Positions 8,236-17,325 of a stretch of DNA of 64,000 bases are shown here, in pieces. The notes under the pieces were generated by a model, which worked only from the letters and a program-made list of their open reading frames with translations, searched no databases and had not been told where the DNA came from. Position numbers and translations under genes: made by a program. Origin of the DNA: Limnohabitans sp. JirII-31 (lineage in GTDB: Bacteria > Pseudomonadota > Gammaproteobacteria > Burkholderiales > Burkholderiaceae_C); NCBI RefSeq assembly GCF_002778315.1, contig NZ_NESA01000014.1, positions 1 through 64,000 on the forward strand, in the 5' to 3' direction. Positions within the stretch are counted from its first letter, which is position 1; every line of letters starts with the position of its first letter.

Positions 8236-10425
8236 TTAAGTTTGGCGCATTTCGCGCAATTCTGCATTGGCATGTCGCAATCGGTCGGCAATGGCGAGTG
8301 CGACTGCGCGCATGACACTGATGCTCATCACCGGGTCGCCCACCGCCACCTTGGCAAAGGCACGACGGTCGATGGCAATCAACTCCGTCTCTCGGGTGGC
8401 CTGCACATCGGCTGAGTGGGCACGTCCATCCAAAAACGACATCTCGCCAAAAAACTGCCCCCGGCTGAACGTGGCCAAGTGGATGGTTTTGCCATCTGCC
8501 ATCGGCAGACTGACTTTGACTTCACCACGGCTGATCAGCATCAGCTCATGGCCCACCGTGTCTGCGGCAAACACCACATCGCCGGCAGCGTAAGTACGCA
8601 CCACCTGGCAAGCCTCCAACGCAGCCAACTCCGTGTCATTGAGGCCGTGGAAAATTTCAAACTTACCCAATGGCAAACCTTCACCGGACACATGCTCGTG
8701 GCCTGCCCGTTTGAGGGTTTCGTCTTCAATCCACTCCAGCGCCTCGTCGAATTCATCAAAAATTTTGGCAGTGTTGTCTGACAACAGACCAATGTGGTCA
8801 ACATACGAGCGCAAGTCACGCCCGTTGGGCAAACGCTCTGGCACCCGTGTGAGGACCAGTCGTGCATGCTTTTCGGCCAGCATGTTGCGAATGCGCTCAA
8901 TCATGTGACCCGCCGTCATGTCCATCGACTGCACGCGCAAAAAGTCGAGCAATACAAAGTGAGCGCTGTTGAGTTCAGGCTCAATCGCGCTATAGAGCTG
9001 GTCGGTGGTGCCAAAAAACAAGCTGCCTTGCAATTCGAAAATCACCGTCTGTTGCCCCTTCTCGGCCAACACTTGCAACTCGTGCTGGTTGCGCACGCGA
9101 GACGAAAACACCTTGTTGCCAAAACTCTTGCGACGAATCGTGGTGGTGTGAATCTGCTCACGCAAGAACAACAAAATGGCCAGCGCAACACCCACACCGG
9201 ACGCAGCGATCAAACTCACGGTGTTGGCCACGATCACCACCAACACAATCACCAAGAAATCCAGCACCGTGTCTTGTGAACGCACCAATTGGAACGAATG
9301 CCAATCGATCATCTTGAAGCCAATGACGATCAACAAGGCAGCCAAAGCCGCCACCGGGACCCAGGCAATCAACGAGGTCAGCAACACAATGGCCAGCAAC
9401 GACCACAGCCCTTGAAACACACCTGACAAATAAGTCGAACCGCCACTGGCCTTGTTCACCAAGGTGGCACCCATGGTGCCTGCACCAGGCGCACCACCAA
9501 TCAAAGCCGAGGCCAAGTTGCCCAGACCTTGCCCAATCAACTCTTGGTTCGAGTTGTGGCGCGAGCCCGTCAACGCGTCCAGCACCACGCAGGTCTTGAG
9601 CGTGTCGATGGACAACAGCACCGCCAGCGTCATGGCCGGAAACACAATGTGCTCCCAGCGCGGCAAGCCCGATTCAGACAAGCTCTTCCAAGGGCCCGTG
9701 AGGGTGTCCAGCAGGCCTTCACCGCCCACGGCCAAGGGCCCAATGATCAAGGGGTTGTCGTGCAAGGCACGCAGCTCCGGCCAAGCCGTCAAGGCCAACA
9801 ACCAATACGTGGCCATGCCCGCCAGCAAGCCTTGAATGACCGCAGGCACCCGAGTCGACAAACGCGGCGCGAGCAACATCACCCCAGCCGTGGCGACACC
9901 AATCACCAAGCTGGGCATTTGCCACAGCTCAGGCGCCATCAAGCCTTGCCACCAATTCATGCCTTTGGGCAAGGCCATCCATTTGGGCAGCTGGCTCATC
10001 ACAATGATCAAGCCCACCCCACTCAAGTAGCCACTGACCACGGGAAACGGCATGAACTTGATGAGTTCACCAATGCGCAACAAGCCGAATGCAATTTGCA
10101 CCAGGCTGCTGAGCAAGGCCACCAAAAACAAGGTCATCACCACCAAGGCCACACCACTGCCTTGCTGTGTCATTTGAATGGTGAGCGCCGACAGCACCGC
10201 TGCCGCAGGCGCGCAAGGGGCCGATATCAAACGCTGCGTACCACCAAACAAGGCGGCCACCAGCCCCAAAGCCGCCACGCCCAACATGCCAGCCAATGCG
10301 CCTTTGGCACCAAACTCAGCCCCCAAAGGCGAGAAGATGGTCACGCCAAACGCAATCGCCGAGGGCAAGGCCACCAACATGGCGGCAAAGCCACCCCAGA
10401 TATCGCCCGATAAATTTTTATTCAT
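8236..10425 (-). CDS. SulP-family anion transporter fused to STAS and cyclic-nucleotide-binding domains
   Basis: A 729-residue protein of three parts. Residues about 10-425 form the SulP membrane domain with many helices (PSAIAFGVTIFSPLG, ISAPCAPAAAVLSA, MPFPVVSGYLSGVG, NQELIGQGLGN). Residues about 440-560 form a STAS domain (VIFELQGSLFFGTTDQLY, LLDFLRVQSMDMTAG). Residues about 590-715 form a CRP-type cNMP-binding domain (GDVVFAADTVGHELMLISRG, and GQFFGEMSFLDGRAHSADV as the phosphate cassette). SulP proteins move sulfate, bicarbonate or dicarboxylates. The added sensor domain suggests gating by a nucleotide. It lies 27 nt downstream of the IorA start on the same strand orientation but is transcribed ahead of iorA, so co-transcription is possible. 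Confidence 0.88.
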   Translation of the reverse strand: MNKNLSGDIWGGFAAMLVALPSAIAFGVTIFSPLGAEFGAKGALAGMLGVAALGLVAALFGGTQRLISAPCAPAAAVLSALTIQMTQQGSGVALVVMTLFLVALLSSLVQIAFGLLRIGELIKFMPFPVVSGYLSGVGLIIVMSQLPKWMALPKGMNWWQGLMAPELWQMPSLVIGVATAGVMLLAPRLSTRVPAVIQGLLAGMATYWLLALTAWPELRALHDNPLIIGPLAVGGEGLLDTLTGPWKSLSESGLPRWEHIVFPAMTLAVLLSIDTLKTCVVLDALTGSRHNSNQELIGQGLGNLASALIGGAPGAGTMGATLVNKASGGSTYLSGVFQGLWSLLAIVLLTSLIAWVPVAALAALLIVIGFKMIDWHSFQLVRSQDTVLDFLVIVLVVIVANTVSLIAASGVGVALAILLFLREQIHTTTIRRKSFGNKVFSSRVRNQHELQVLAEKGQQTVIFELQGSLFFGTTDQLYSAIEPELNSAHFVLLDFLRVQSMDMTAGHMIERIRNMLAEKHARLVLTRVPERLPNGRDLRSYVDHIGLLSDNTAKIFDEFDEALEWIEDETLKRAGHEHVSGEGLPLGKFEIFHGLNDTELAALEACQVVRTYAAGDVVFAADTVGHELMLISRGEVKVSLPMADGKTIHLATFSRGQFFGEMSFLDGRAHSADVQATRETELIAIDRRAFAKVAVGDPVMSISVMRAVALAIADRLRHANAELREMRQT

Positions 10426-10449
10426 CCACTTAGCCTAGCACTGCGCCTG

Positions 10450-11514
10450 TTATTTCCCGCGAAACGGGGCTGTGGCCAGCACATTGGACACCGCTTCTTT
10501 CCACCACTTGGCTTGACCCGTGGTGCCATGGCCGGAGGTTTGCTCGGAAGCTGGAATTAAAAACAAGCGCGCCGTAGGCATACGCTGCAAAGCTTTTTCC
10601 ATCAGGCCCAAACTGGGTGGGTTGCGCTCGTCGTCAGCCGAGTTGATGGCCAACACCGTGGCCTTGATCTTTTCAAGATGGGGGTTGGGGTTGTAGTCAC
10701 GCGAGGCTTCCCACAGGTACAGGTGGTTGTTGGCATCGGCCGTGGACGGCGCTTTCAAGCTCTGGTCCAACAAGCGATCCGCTTGTTCGCGTGTGGGTGC
10801 TTTGCGGTACAGCCCTTGGTCACCCCCACTGGTCGCGGTGGCAAAAAACACATTGGCAAATTGCAGGCTTGGTGGTTGGCTGGTGTATTGGCCATTCATC
10901 CACGCCGGGTCTTGTCGGATGGAGTCAATGATGAAGCGACGCATCATCCAATTGCGACCTGACATTTGGTTGGGCGTAGACGCCATGGGCACCAACACGT
11001 CCATGAAGTCTGGGTGCGTGATGCCCCACACCCAGGTGTGCATGCCCCCCATGGAGTTACCCAGAATCATGCGCACATGGGTGAGGCCTAAGCCTTCGGT
11101 CAGCAAGCGGTGTTGCGCCGCCACCATGTCGTCGTAGTTGTAGCGCGGAAACTGGGTGCGCAAACCATCCGAGGGCTTGCCGGAACGCCCGGCCCCCAGA
11201 GCATCGGGCAAGATGATGAAGTACTTTTGAGCGTCCAAAGCTTGCCCTGGGCCAAACAACTCGCCGCCCAAATCGGGCGACAGAAAACTCCCCCCTGCGC
11301 TGGTGGTGCCATGCAGCAACACCACCGGTTCACCACGGGGATTGCCCACCGTGGTGTACGCCAGACGCAACTCAGGCATCACTTCGCCCGTGTGAAAGCG
11401 AAAATCTTTGGCCACCCACACACCCGTCTGCGGTGCAAGGTAGTTTTGTGCATGCCCCATGCAAGCGCCCAACAGTCCGAACAGCGCCAACAGAGTTTTC
11501 AAAAAAGATGTCAT
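10450..11514 (-). CDS. Secreted alpha/beta-fold hydrolase of the MetX (homoserine acetyltransferase-like) type
   Basis: A 354-residue protein with a signal peptide (cleavage near MGHAQ, 19-23). The catalytic nucleophile is in GNSMGG (S154), the oxyanion region in LLHGTTSAGG, and an acid-histidine pair is likely in INSADDERNPP and SGHGTTG. The overall plan (FHTGEVMPELRLAYTTVG, DALGAGRSGKPSDG, GITHPDFMDVLVPMAS) is that of homoserine O-acetyltransferase-like hydrolases. Export makes methionine biosynthesis unlikely, so a periplasmic esterase is more plausible. It is divergent from the TonB receptor gene. Confidence 0.82.
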   Translation of the reverse strand: MTSFLKTLLALFGLLGACMGHAQNYLAPQTGVWVAKDFRFHTGEVMPELRLAYTTVGNPRGEPVVLLHGTTSAGGSFLSPDLGGELFGPGQALDAQKYFIILPDALGAGRSGKPSDGLRTQFPRYNYDDMVAAQHRLLTEGLGLTHVRMILGNSMGGMHTWVWGITHPDFMDVLVPMASTPNQMSGRNWMMRRFIIDSIRQDPAWMNGQYTSQPPSLQFANVFFATATSGGDQGLYRKAPTREQADRLLDQSLKAPSTADANNHLYLWEASRDYNPNPHLEKIKATVLAINSADDERNPPSLGLMEKALQRMPTARLFLIPASEQTSGHGTTGQAKWWKEAVSNVLATAPFRGK

Positions 11515-11651
11515 CTCAACGCTCCAACCCTGAGGCTTCAGGGGTCATGCGGCACTCTACTGATTTACCGCCAGACGGGTGTCGCCCATGCAACTGATGC
11601 AGGGCAACCGCCACCTAAGATCGCTCACCATCTTGTGTTTTATTTAGAAAG
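11515..11651. promoter_or_regulatory. Divergent promoter region between hydrolase and TonB receptor
   Basis: The 137-bp gap between two divergently oriented genes must hold both promoters. I see no convincing -35/-10 pair, operator or riboswitch. Confidence 0.3.
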
Positions 11652-13748
11652 TTGCGTGTGCTGAATCGATTGCTTGCTGCCAGCGCCTTGTGCGCCGTGT
11701 CTGGGCCTGTGCTGGCTCAAATTGCCACCGAGACCTTGCCCGAGGTCACGGTGCAAAGCGGGCGTCTGGCGCAAAAGCAGTTCGACGCCCCCGCATCGGT
11801 CTACACCATCGAGGCCGACACCCTGCGCAGCAGCGGTCCCCAGGTCAACCTGTCAGACGCCCTCAACCGCGTGCCCGGCGTGGTGGCCTTGAACCGCAAC
11901 AACTATGCACAAGATGTGCAAATCTCGATCCGTGGCTTTGGCTCGCGTGCAGCGTTTGGTTTGCGTGGCATTCGCCTCATCACTGACGGCATACCGGCCA
12001 CCATCCCCGATGGTCAGGGCCAAGCCTCCACCGTCAGCCTCACCTCGACCGAACGCATCGAAGTGCTCACCGGCCCACTGGCTCAGTTGTACGGCAATGC
12101 CTCAGGGGGGGTGATTCAAACCTTCACACGCGAAGCAGGCACAGGGCCCGAGTTGCAAAATCAGCTCTTCCTCGGCTCGTTTGGCATGACGCGCACCGAC
12201 TGGCAAATGAGCGACCGCCTGGGTCAGGTCGGCATCGTGGCCGACTACAGCACATTCGGCATCAGCGGCTACCGCGCCAACAGCGACGCTCGGCGCCAGC
12301 AGCTCAACAGCGTGATCACGCTCGACGCCAAGCCAGACACCCGCCTCAAGCTCATCGTCAACGTGTTCGACATGCCGTACGCCAAAGACCCGCTGGGGCT
12401 CACTGCGGCGCAGCTCAGCACACCCGACATCGCAGGTACCAACGCCGTCAGCAATGGTGCGCGTAAAACGGTGAAACAAGAGCAAGTGGGCGGCGTGCTG
12501 GAGCACCGCATCGACAGCGATCTGCGCTTGCAAGCCCGCGTCTACAGCGGCATGCGCGACAACCTGCAATACCAAGCCTCCAGCACCACACCCAACGCGG
12601 GCACGTGGGTGGGCTTGAGCCGTCACTTTGATGGGCTGGGGTTACAACTCAATGGCAAAGGCCGTGTGCTGGCTGACACGCGCATCGACTGGGTGGTGGG
12701 CTTGGACAAAGACCATTCCGGCGAACAGCGCCAAGGCGGCAACACCGCTTTGGGCAGCCAAACCGGATCGGCCACGCGCAACGAAATGAACGAGGCCGAC
12801 AACCAGGACTACTTTGGCCAAGTCAATTGGCACTTGGGCGAGCGATGGACGGTGGTCACCGGTGTGCGCCATAGCCATGTCGAACTCAAAAGCCGCGACG
12901 ACTACCTCAGCGATGGCCGCGACGGTTCGGGTGCCGTCACCTACACCGCCACCAACCCGATCCTGGGCCTGACTTGGCATGCCAGCGACAGCCTCAACCT
13001 CTACATCAACCAAGGCAAGGGCTTTGAAACACCCACGCTGTCAGAAGCGGCTTACACCAAAAGCGGCAGCACCGTGGTCGGTTTGTTCAACCCCAACTTG
13101 CTGGCCGCACGCAGCCAGCACCTGGAAGTGGGCAGCAAGTGGGCCCCCTCCGTGGACACGCGCTTAGATGCCGCGTGGTTTCGCATCACCACCGACAACG
13201 AAATTGTGTCGTCGCTGTCTGCTGGCGGCAAAACTGCGTACACCAACGCCAGTCAAACCTTGCGCGACGGGTTTGAACTGTCTTGGCGTCAACGCATCAA
13301 CCCACACTGGCGCGGTCTGGCTTCTGCCACGCTCATGAATGCCAGCTACACGCAAGGCTTCAACACGGTCGTGGCGGGCAGCCAACTGCCTGGCATCCCG
13401 CAACGACAACTGTTTAGCTCGCTGCAATGGTCGCAGCTGGGTTTCAGTGGCACAGCGCGCAAACCAGCCTTGGGCACGGAGGTCACCCTGGATTGGATGG
13501 CGCGTTCACAGCTGTGGGCCGACGACAACAACACCGCCCGTGCCGCAGGGTTTGGTGTGTTCAACGCACGCGTGCGTCAGCGCTACGCGGTGGGCACCGC
13601 GCAGATAGAAGCGTTTGTGGGCATCGACAACCTGAGCAACCGCAGCACGGTGGGCTCGGTCATCGTCAACCAAGCCAGCAGCCAGTACTTCGAACCCGGG
13701 CTGCCGCGGTCGTGGGTGCTGGGCGTGCAAAGCCGACTCCCTCTCTGA
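11652..13748 (+). CDS. TonB-dependent outer-membrane receptor, PqqU/YncD-like
   Basis: A 698-residue receptor with signal peptide (cleavage near PVLAQ), plug domain from about residue 27 and a C-terminal beta-barrel. Several blocks match what I recall of E. coli YncD (PqqU), the PQQ importer: NRNNYAQDVQISIRGFGSR, DGIPATIPDGQGQ, LYGNASGGV, INQGKGFETPTLSE and GSVIVNQASSQYFEP near the end. Its immediate downstream neighbour is a PQQ-type dehydrogenase, which supports PQQ uptake as the role. The start is TTG at 11652 or GTG at 11658; neither has a strong ribosome site. The C-terminal residue is leucine instead of the usual aromatic. Confidence 0.85.
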   Translation: MRVLNRLLAASALCAVSGPVLAQIATETLPEVTVQSGRLAQKQFDAPASVYTIEADTLRSSGPQVNLSDALNRVPGVVALNRNNYAQDVQISIRGFGSRAAFGLRGIRLITDGIPATIPDGQGQASTVSLTSTERIEVLTGPLAQLYGNASGGVIQTFTREAGTGPELQNQLFLGSFGMTRTDWQMSDRLGQVGIVADYSTFGISGYRANSDARRQQLNSVITLDAKPDTRLKLIVNVFDMPYAKDPLGLTAAQLSTPDIAGTNAVSNGARKTVKQEQVGGVLEHRIDSDLRLQARVYSGMRDNLQYQASSTTPNAGTWVGLSRHFDGLGLQLNGKGRVLADTRIDWVVGLDKDHSGEQRQGGNTALGSQTGSATRNEMNEADNQDYFGQVNWHLGERWTVVTGVRHSHVELKSRDDYLSDGRDGSGAVTYTATNPILGLTWHASDSLNLYINQGKGFETPTLSEAAYTKSGSTVVGLFNPNLLAARSQHLEVGSKWAPSVDTRLDAAWFRITTDNEIVSSLSAGGKTAYTNASQTLRDGFELSWRQRINPHWRGLASATLMNASYTQGFNTVVAGSQLPGIPQRQLFSSLQWSQLGFSGTARKPALGTEVTLDWMARSQLWADDNNTARAAGFGVFNARVRQRYAVGTAQIEAFVGIDNLSNRSTVGSVIVNQASSQYFEPGLPRSWVLGVQSRLPL

Positions 13749-13853
13749 CGCTCAGCTGGCAATTACCCATACAAAGAGACCACGAATCGCCTTTGCGACT
13801 CGGCCTTGGGGGGACTTCGATTTAAATCCACCCCCTCACACAAGGAGACCTCC

Positions 13854-15095
13854 GTGCAACAACGACGCTTCATCCGCACGCTGCAAAACGCAGCACTCAC
13901 CCTGGGCCTGGGCCTGGCCAGCGCTGGTGCCTTCGCACAAGCAGCGCCCGCTGCGCCCGCCGCAGCCGCCATTCCGCCCACCTGGGCCCAAGGCCGCACG
14001 CCCGAACAAGCGGCGCTGAATTTGACGCCCAACCCACCCGGCATGACCGCACTGCCCGCGAGCGACATCCCGACCCAAAACCTCAAAGCCCCCGCTGGCT
14101 TCAAAGTTGAGTTGTGGGCCACGGGCATGCCCAATGCACGCTCCATGGTGCAAAGCCCCAGCGGCACCTTGTTTGTCGGCACCCGCTTCACGGGTAACGT
14201 GTATGCCGTGATCGACAAGGGCGACAAGCGCGAAGTCAAAACCATTGCCAAAGGCCTGCACCGCCCCAACGGCGTGGCATTCAAAGACGGCTCGCTGTAT
14301 GTGGCTGAGCTGTCGCGCATCATTCGCTACGACAACATCGAAGCAAACCTGGACAACCCACCGGCTCCCGTGGTCGTGTTTGACGCGCTGCCCAACGACG
14401 AAGCCCACGGCTGGAAATTCATGAAGTTGAGCCCAGACGGCAACTACCTGTATTTCCAAATCGGCACACCCGCCAACATCGTGGTCCAGCCCGTCACGCA
14501 CGCCACCATCGTGCGCTTGAACCTCAAGACCAACAAGCTAGAGACCATGGCACATGGCGTGCGTAACAGCGTGGGCATGGACTTCCACCCCGTCACCAAA
14601 GAACTCTGGTTCACCAACAACGGCCGCGACTGGGTGAACGATGACCTGCCCAACGACACCTTGCACCGCCTCACCCGCAAGGGCATGAACTTTGGCTACC
14701 CCTTCTGCCATCAAGGCGACTTGCTCGACCCCGATCACGGCAAAGGCCGTACCTGCGACGAGTTCGACAAGCCTGTGTTGAAGATTGGCCCCCACGTGGC
14801 CGCTTTGGGCATGCGTTTCTACACCGGCAAGCAGTTCCCTGCCGAGTACAAAAACAACATCTTCATCGCTGAGCACGGCTCTTGGAACCGCACCAAGAAA
14901 ACTGGCTACGACGTGGTGCGCGTGGTGCTCGATGCCAAAGGCAACGTGACCAAAAAAGAAGTCTTCATCTCTGGCTGGGCCAGCGGCGAAGACTACTTTG
15001 GCCGCCCTGCTGACGTGCATGTCTTGAAAGACGGCTCGTTGCTGGTGTCTGACGACGTGGCGGGCGCGATCTTCCGCGTGACCTACGCCAAATGA
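13854..15095 (+). CDS. PQQ-type L-sorbosone dehydrogenase-family protein, periplasmic
   Basis: A 413-residue predicted six-bladed beta-propeller dehydrogenase of the sorbosone/soluble glucose dehydrogenase family. The start is GTG preceded by AAGGAG. The signal peptide ends near AGAFAQ (about 25), followed by an Ala/Pro-rich linker. The propeller region shows AGFKVELWATGMPNARSM, LHRPNGVAFKDGSLYVAE, GVRNSVGMDFHP, NNGRDWVNDDLPNDTLHR and AEHGSWNR. These enzymes oxidise sugar-derived aldehydes or sugars in the periplasm with PQQ. The cytochrome c gene overlaps its stop (ATGA) and is the likely electron acceptor. No pqq biosynthesis genes are in the window. Confidence 0.87.
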   Translation: MQQRRFIRTLQNAALTLGLGLASAGAFAQAAPAAPAAAAIPPTWAQGRTPEQAALNLTPNPPGMTALPASDIPTQNLKAPAGFKVELWATGMPNARSMVQSPSGTLFVGTRFTGNVYAVIDKGDKREVKTIAKGLHRPNGVAFKDGSLYVAELSRIIRYDNIEANLDNPPAPVVVFDALPNDEAHGWKFMKLSPDGNYLYFQIGTPANIVVQPVTHATIVRLNLKTNKLETMAHGVRNSVGMDFHPVTKELWFTNNGRDWVNDDLPNDTLHRLTRKGMNFGYPFCHQGDLLDPDHGKGRTCDEFDKPVLKIGPHVAALGMRFYTGKQFPAEYKNNIFIAEHGSWNRTKKTGYDVVRVVLDAKGNVTKKEVFISGWASGEDYFGRPADVHVLKDGSLLVSDDVAGAIFRVTYAK

Positions 15096-15691
15096 GCTTT
15101 TTAAAGCTCTCCAAGGCCATTCAAGGAATGGCCTTTTTTACGTTGGCACTCACCAGCACGCTGGCGGTGTCTGCCCCCGATGCGGTGGCTGGCAAAGCCA
15201 AAGCCCAGCTGTGTGTCGCATGTCATGGCGAGCAGGGCGTGTCTGCCATACCAGGCGTGCCGCATCTGGCAGCGCAACCCCCGCTGTCGGTGTTCTACCA
15301 ACTGTTGCAATTCCGTGACCAACGCCGCAAAGGCGGTGGCATGGAGGCCATCGCCGCCAACCTGAGCGAGCAAGACATGCGCGACATTGCGGCACATTAC
15401 GCCGCACTGCCTGCGCCGCCAGCACAAACGGGTGGTGATGCCGCCAAAATTGCCAAAGGCCAGGTCATTGCGCAACAGCAGTACTGCTCGTCATGCCACG
15501 GCGCCAAGTTGCAAGGCCAAAAGCATGTGCCACGCCTGTCGGGTCAGTCGAGCGAGTACTTCACCACCCAGTTGCGCAACCTGCGCTCTGGCGCACGCGC
15601 CGACATGGACGGCACCATGGGCAGCGCCGCCCGCAGCCTGACCGACGAAGAGATTGACGCCATGGCGGTTTATGCTGCCAGCTTGCCTTAG
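15092..15691 (+). CDS. Dihaem c4-type cytochrome c
   Basis: A 199-residue periplasmic cytochrome with two c-type domains, haem sites CVACH at 41-45 and CSSCH at 132-136. The signal peptide ends near AVSA. The ATG overlaps the dehydrogenase stop by 4 nt, indicating translational coupling and a role as its electron acceptor. The signal-peptide codons also encode a perfect 10-bp hairpin followed by a T-run (separate entry). An internal ATG (15128) lies directly after AAGGA but the spacing is too short for good initiation. Confidence 0.9.
   Translation: MSFLKLSKAIQGMAFFTLALTSTLAVSAPDAVAGKAKAQLCVACHGEQGVSAIPGVPHLAAQPPLSVFYQLLQFRDQRRKGGGMEAIAANLSEQDMRDIAAHYAALPAPPAQTGGDAAKIAKGQVIAQQQYCSSCHGAKLQGQKHVPRLSGQSSEYFTTQLRNLRSGARADMDGTMGSAARSLTDEEIDAMAVYAASLP
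15113..15139 (+). terminator. Terminator-like hairpin inside the cytochrome c signal-peptide codons
   Basis: Perfect 10-bp stem AAGGCCATTC / GAATGGCCTT, loop AAG, followed by TTTT on the plus strand. It has the form of an intrinsic terminator but lies 21 nt inside the open frame. When ribosomes follow closely it would not form; when translation lags it could stop transcription of the cytochrome and Bug genes. Confidence 0.6.
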
Positions 15692-15704
15692 AGGAGAACC
15701 CACC

Positions 15705-16700
15705 ATGACCCAGACACGACGCATCCTGCACGGATTACTTGTTTCACTGGGTCTGGTGCTCACCGTGATGACCTGTGGCGGCGGCGCAGCAAGCGCCGCC
15801 ACATTCCCCACCAAACCCATTCGCATCGTGGTGGGTTTTCCAGCCGGGGGCCCCCTGGACTTACACGCGCGTTTGCTGGCCGACAAGCTGCAAGCGGTGC
15901 TCGGTCAACCGGTGTTGATCGACTACAAATCCGGCGCAGGCGGCACCGTAGGTGCACAAGAGGTCATGAAGTCGCCCCCCGATGGCCACACCTTGATGCT
16001 GGCCAATACCGGCGTGATGGTGATCAACCCGGCGCTCTACACCAAACTGCCCTACGGCACGCTGCGCGACTTTGTGCCCGTGGCGCGCACCGCCATGCAA
16101 CCCCTGGCCTTGTTGGTCAACCCCAAGTTGCCCGTCACCACCTTGCCGCAATTCATTGCCTATGCCAAGGCGCGCCCTGGGCAAATCAACTACGGCTCAG
16201 CAGGCAATGGGGGCATCAGCCACTTGGTGCCCGAGATGTTCAAAAACGCCACGGGTTTGTTCATGGTCCACATCCCTTACCGTGGCAGTGCGCCCGCCTT
16301 TACCGACTTGATGGCCGGTCAAGTGCAGTTCATGGCCGAGAGCATTCCGCAAGCGGCCAACTACCACCGCCAAGGCAAGGTGCGCGCCCTGGCTGTGACC
16401 AGCCGCGAACGCAGCGTGGCCTTGCCCGATGTGCCCACGGTGATTGAAAGCGGTTTGCCGGGCTTTGAGGTGGTGGGCTTTTATGGTTTCTTGGCGCCAG
16501 CGGGCACACCCAAAGAGGTGGTGCAACAGCTCAGCGATGCCTTCAAAACTGTGCTCGGTCAAGCCGATGTGCGCAGCCGCATGACCGACCAAGGTGCCGA
16601 CCCGGCGTTCTTGGGTGCCGACGACTTTGCCAAATTTCTCAGCACAGAATTGGCGCGTTGGTCGGAGGTGGTGAAAAAGTCGGGCGCAAAGCTGGACTGA
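15705..16700 (+). CDS. Bug-family (TctC) periplasmic solute-binding protein
   Basis: A 331-residue binding protein of the tripartite tricarboxylate transporter type. A signal peptide ends near ASAAT. Family blocks: FPTKPIRIVVGFPAGGPLDLHAR, GAGGTVGAQEVMKSPPDGHTL, YGSAGNGGISHL and LPDVPTVIESGLPGFEV. The ATG follows GAGGAG, 13 nt after the cytochrome stop, so it closes the PQQ-dehydrogenase operon. No TctA/TctB membrane genes are near, as is usual for Bug proteins in Burkholderiales. Ligand unknown, probably an organic acid linked to the upstream oxidation. Confidence 0.88.
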   Translation: MTQTRRILHGLLVSLGLVLTVMTCGGGAASAATFPTKPIRIVVGFPAGGPLDLHARLLADKLQAVLGQPVLIDYKSGAGGTVGAQEVMKSPPDGHTLMLANTGVMVINPALYTKLPYGTLRDFVPVARTAMQPLALLVNPKLPVTTLPQFIAYAKARPGQINYGSAGNGGISHLVPEMFKNATGLFMVHIPYRGSAPAFTDLMAGQVQFMAESIPQAANYHRQGKVRALAVTSRERSVALPDVPTVIESGLPGFEVVGFYGFLAPAGTPKEVVQQLSDAFKTVLGQADVRSRMTDQGADPAFLGADDFAKFLSTELARWSEVVKKSGAKLD

Positions 16701-16729
16701 ACACCTTTTGCGCGCGTGCCTCGCAAGGC

Positions 16730-17251
16730 TCAGGTCTCTGACTTGCGCTTGCCCGGTTTGGCCGCATCCACCTGCGTCCACAGTGGCGCACGACTCTCGT
16801 CGTTGTGCAGGTGGACAAACTTTCTCAACAAGCGCATGAACACCTTTTGTTCGGACTCGGTCAGTGGCGAAAGCAATTTTTCGCGCATGCGGTAGACACC
16901 GCTGACGGTGTCATCCAACAACTGCTCCCCCTCTGGCGTCAGGCGCAAACTCAGCAAGCGTCGGTCCACGGTCGAGACAGTGCGCGCAATCAGGCCGCGC
17001 TTTTCCAACTTGGCTGCGGTCAAAGCGGCCGACGAAGTGTCAATGCCAATCAGTCGGGCCAGCCGCACTTGGTCAACGTCGGGGGTTTCATGGATCATGC
17101 GCAAAATCGCGAACTCTTTGGGGCTGACCACCTCGCCCACTTCTTCTTGAAACAAGCTCACCGTGATTTGATGCGCACGACGCATCAAATGCCCCGGCTG
17201 ATCGTAAAGATCTGCGGAAACCGATTGACGTGAGGTGGTGGTTTTTTTCAT
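16730..17251 (-). CDS. MarR-family transcriptional regulator
   Basis: A 173-residue winged-helix regulator. The central HTH is at about residues 55-90 (VDQVRLARLIGIDTSSAALTA), and the wing contains VDRRLLSLRLTPEGEQLLDD. The start ATG leaves a basic N-terminus (MKKTTTSRQS). MarR proteins usually repress a divergent gene and release DNA on binding an aromatic ligand. Here the divergent genes are a LivK-type binding protein and a Rieske oxygenase, which fits control of aromatic catabolism. A palindrome in the shared intergenic region is the probable operator. Confidence 0.87.
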   Translation of the reverse strand: MKKTTTSRQSVSADLYDQPGHLMRRAHQITVSLFQEEVGEVVSPKEFAILRMIHETPDVDQVRLARLIGIDTSSAALTAAKLEKRGLIARTVSTVDRRLLSLRLTPEGEQLLDDTVSGVYRMREKLLSPLTESEQKVFMRLLRKFVHLHNDESRAPLWTQVDAAKPGKRKSET

Positions 17252-17325
17252 GAGACCTGTATTTTGAGGCAAGGCATTAGGGTATCTCCGTGCATGGATC
17301 GAGAAAATCATGAAATACCATGAAA

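Noticed and set aside
9529..10413. A 294-codon plus-strand frame rich in Q, H and R
   Set aside because: Antisense to the SulP membrane domain; the unusual composition is the complement of hydrophobic codons.
10450..11514. Calling the secreted hydrolase MetX (methionine biosynthesis)
   Set aside because: It has a signal peptide and no metW neighbour, so a cytoplasmic acetyltransferase role is unlikely.
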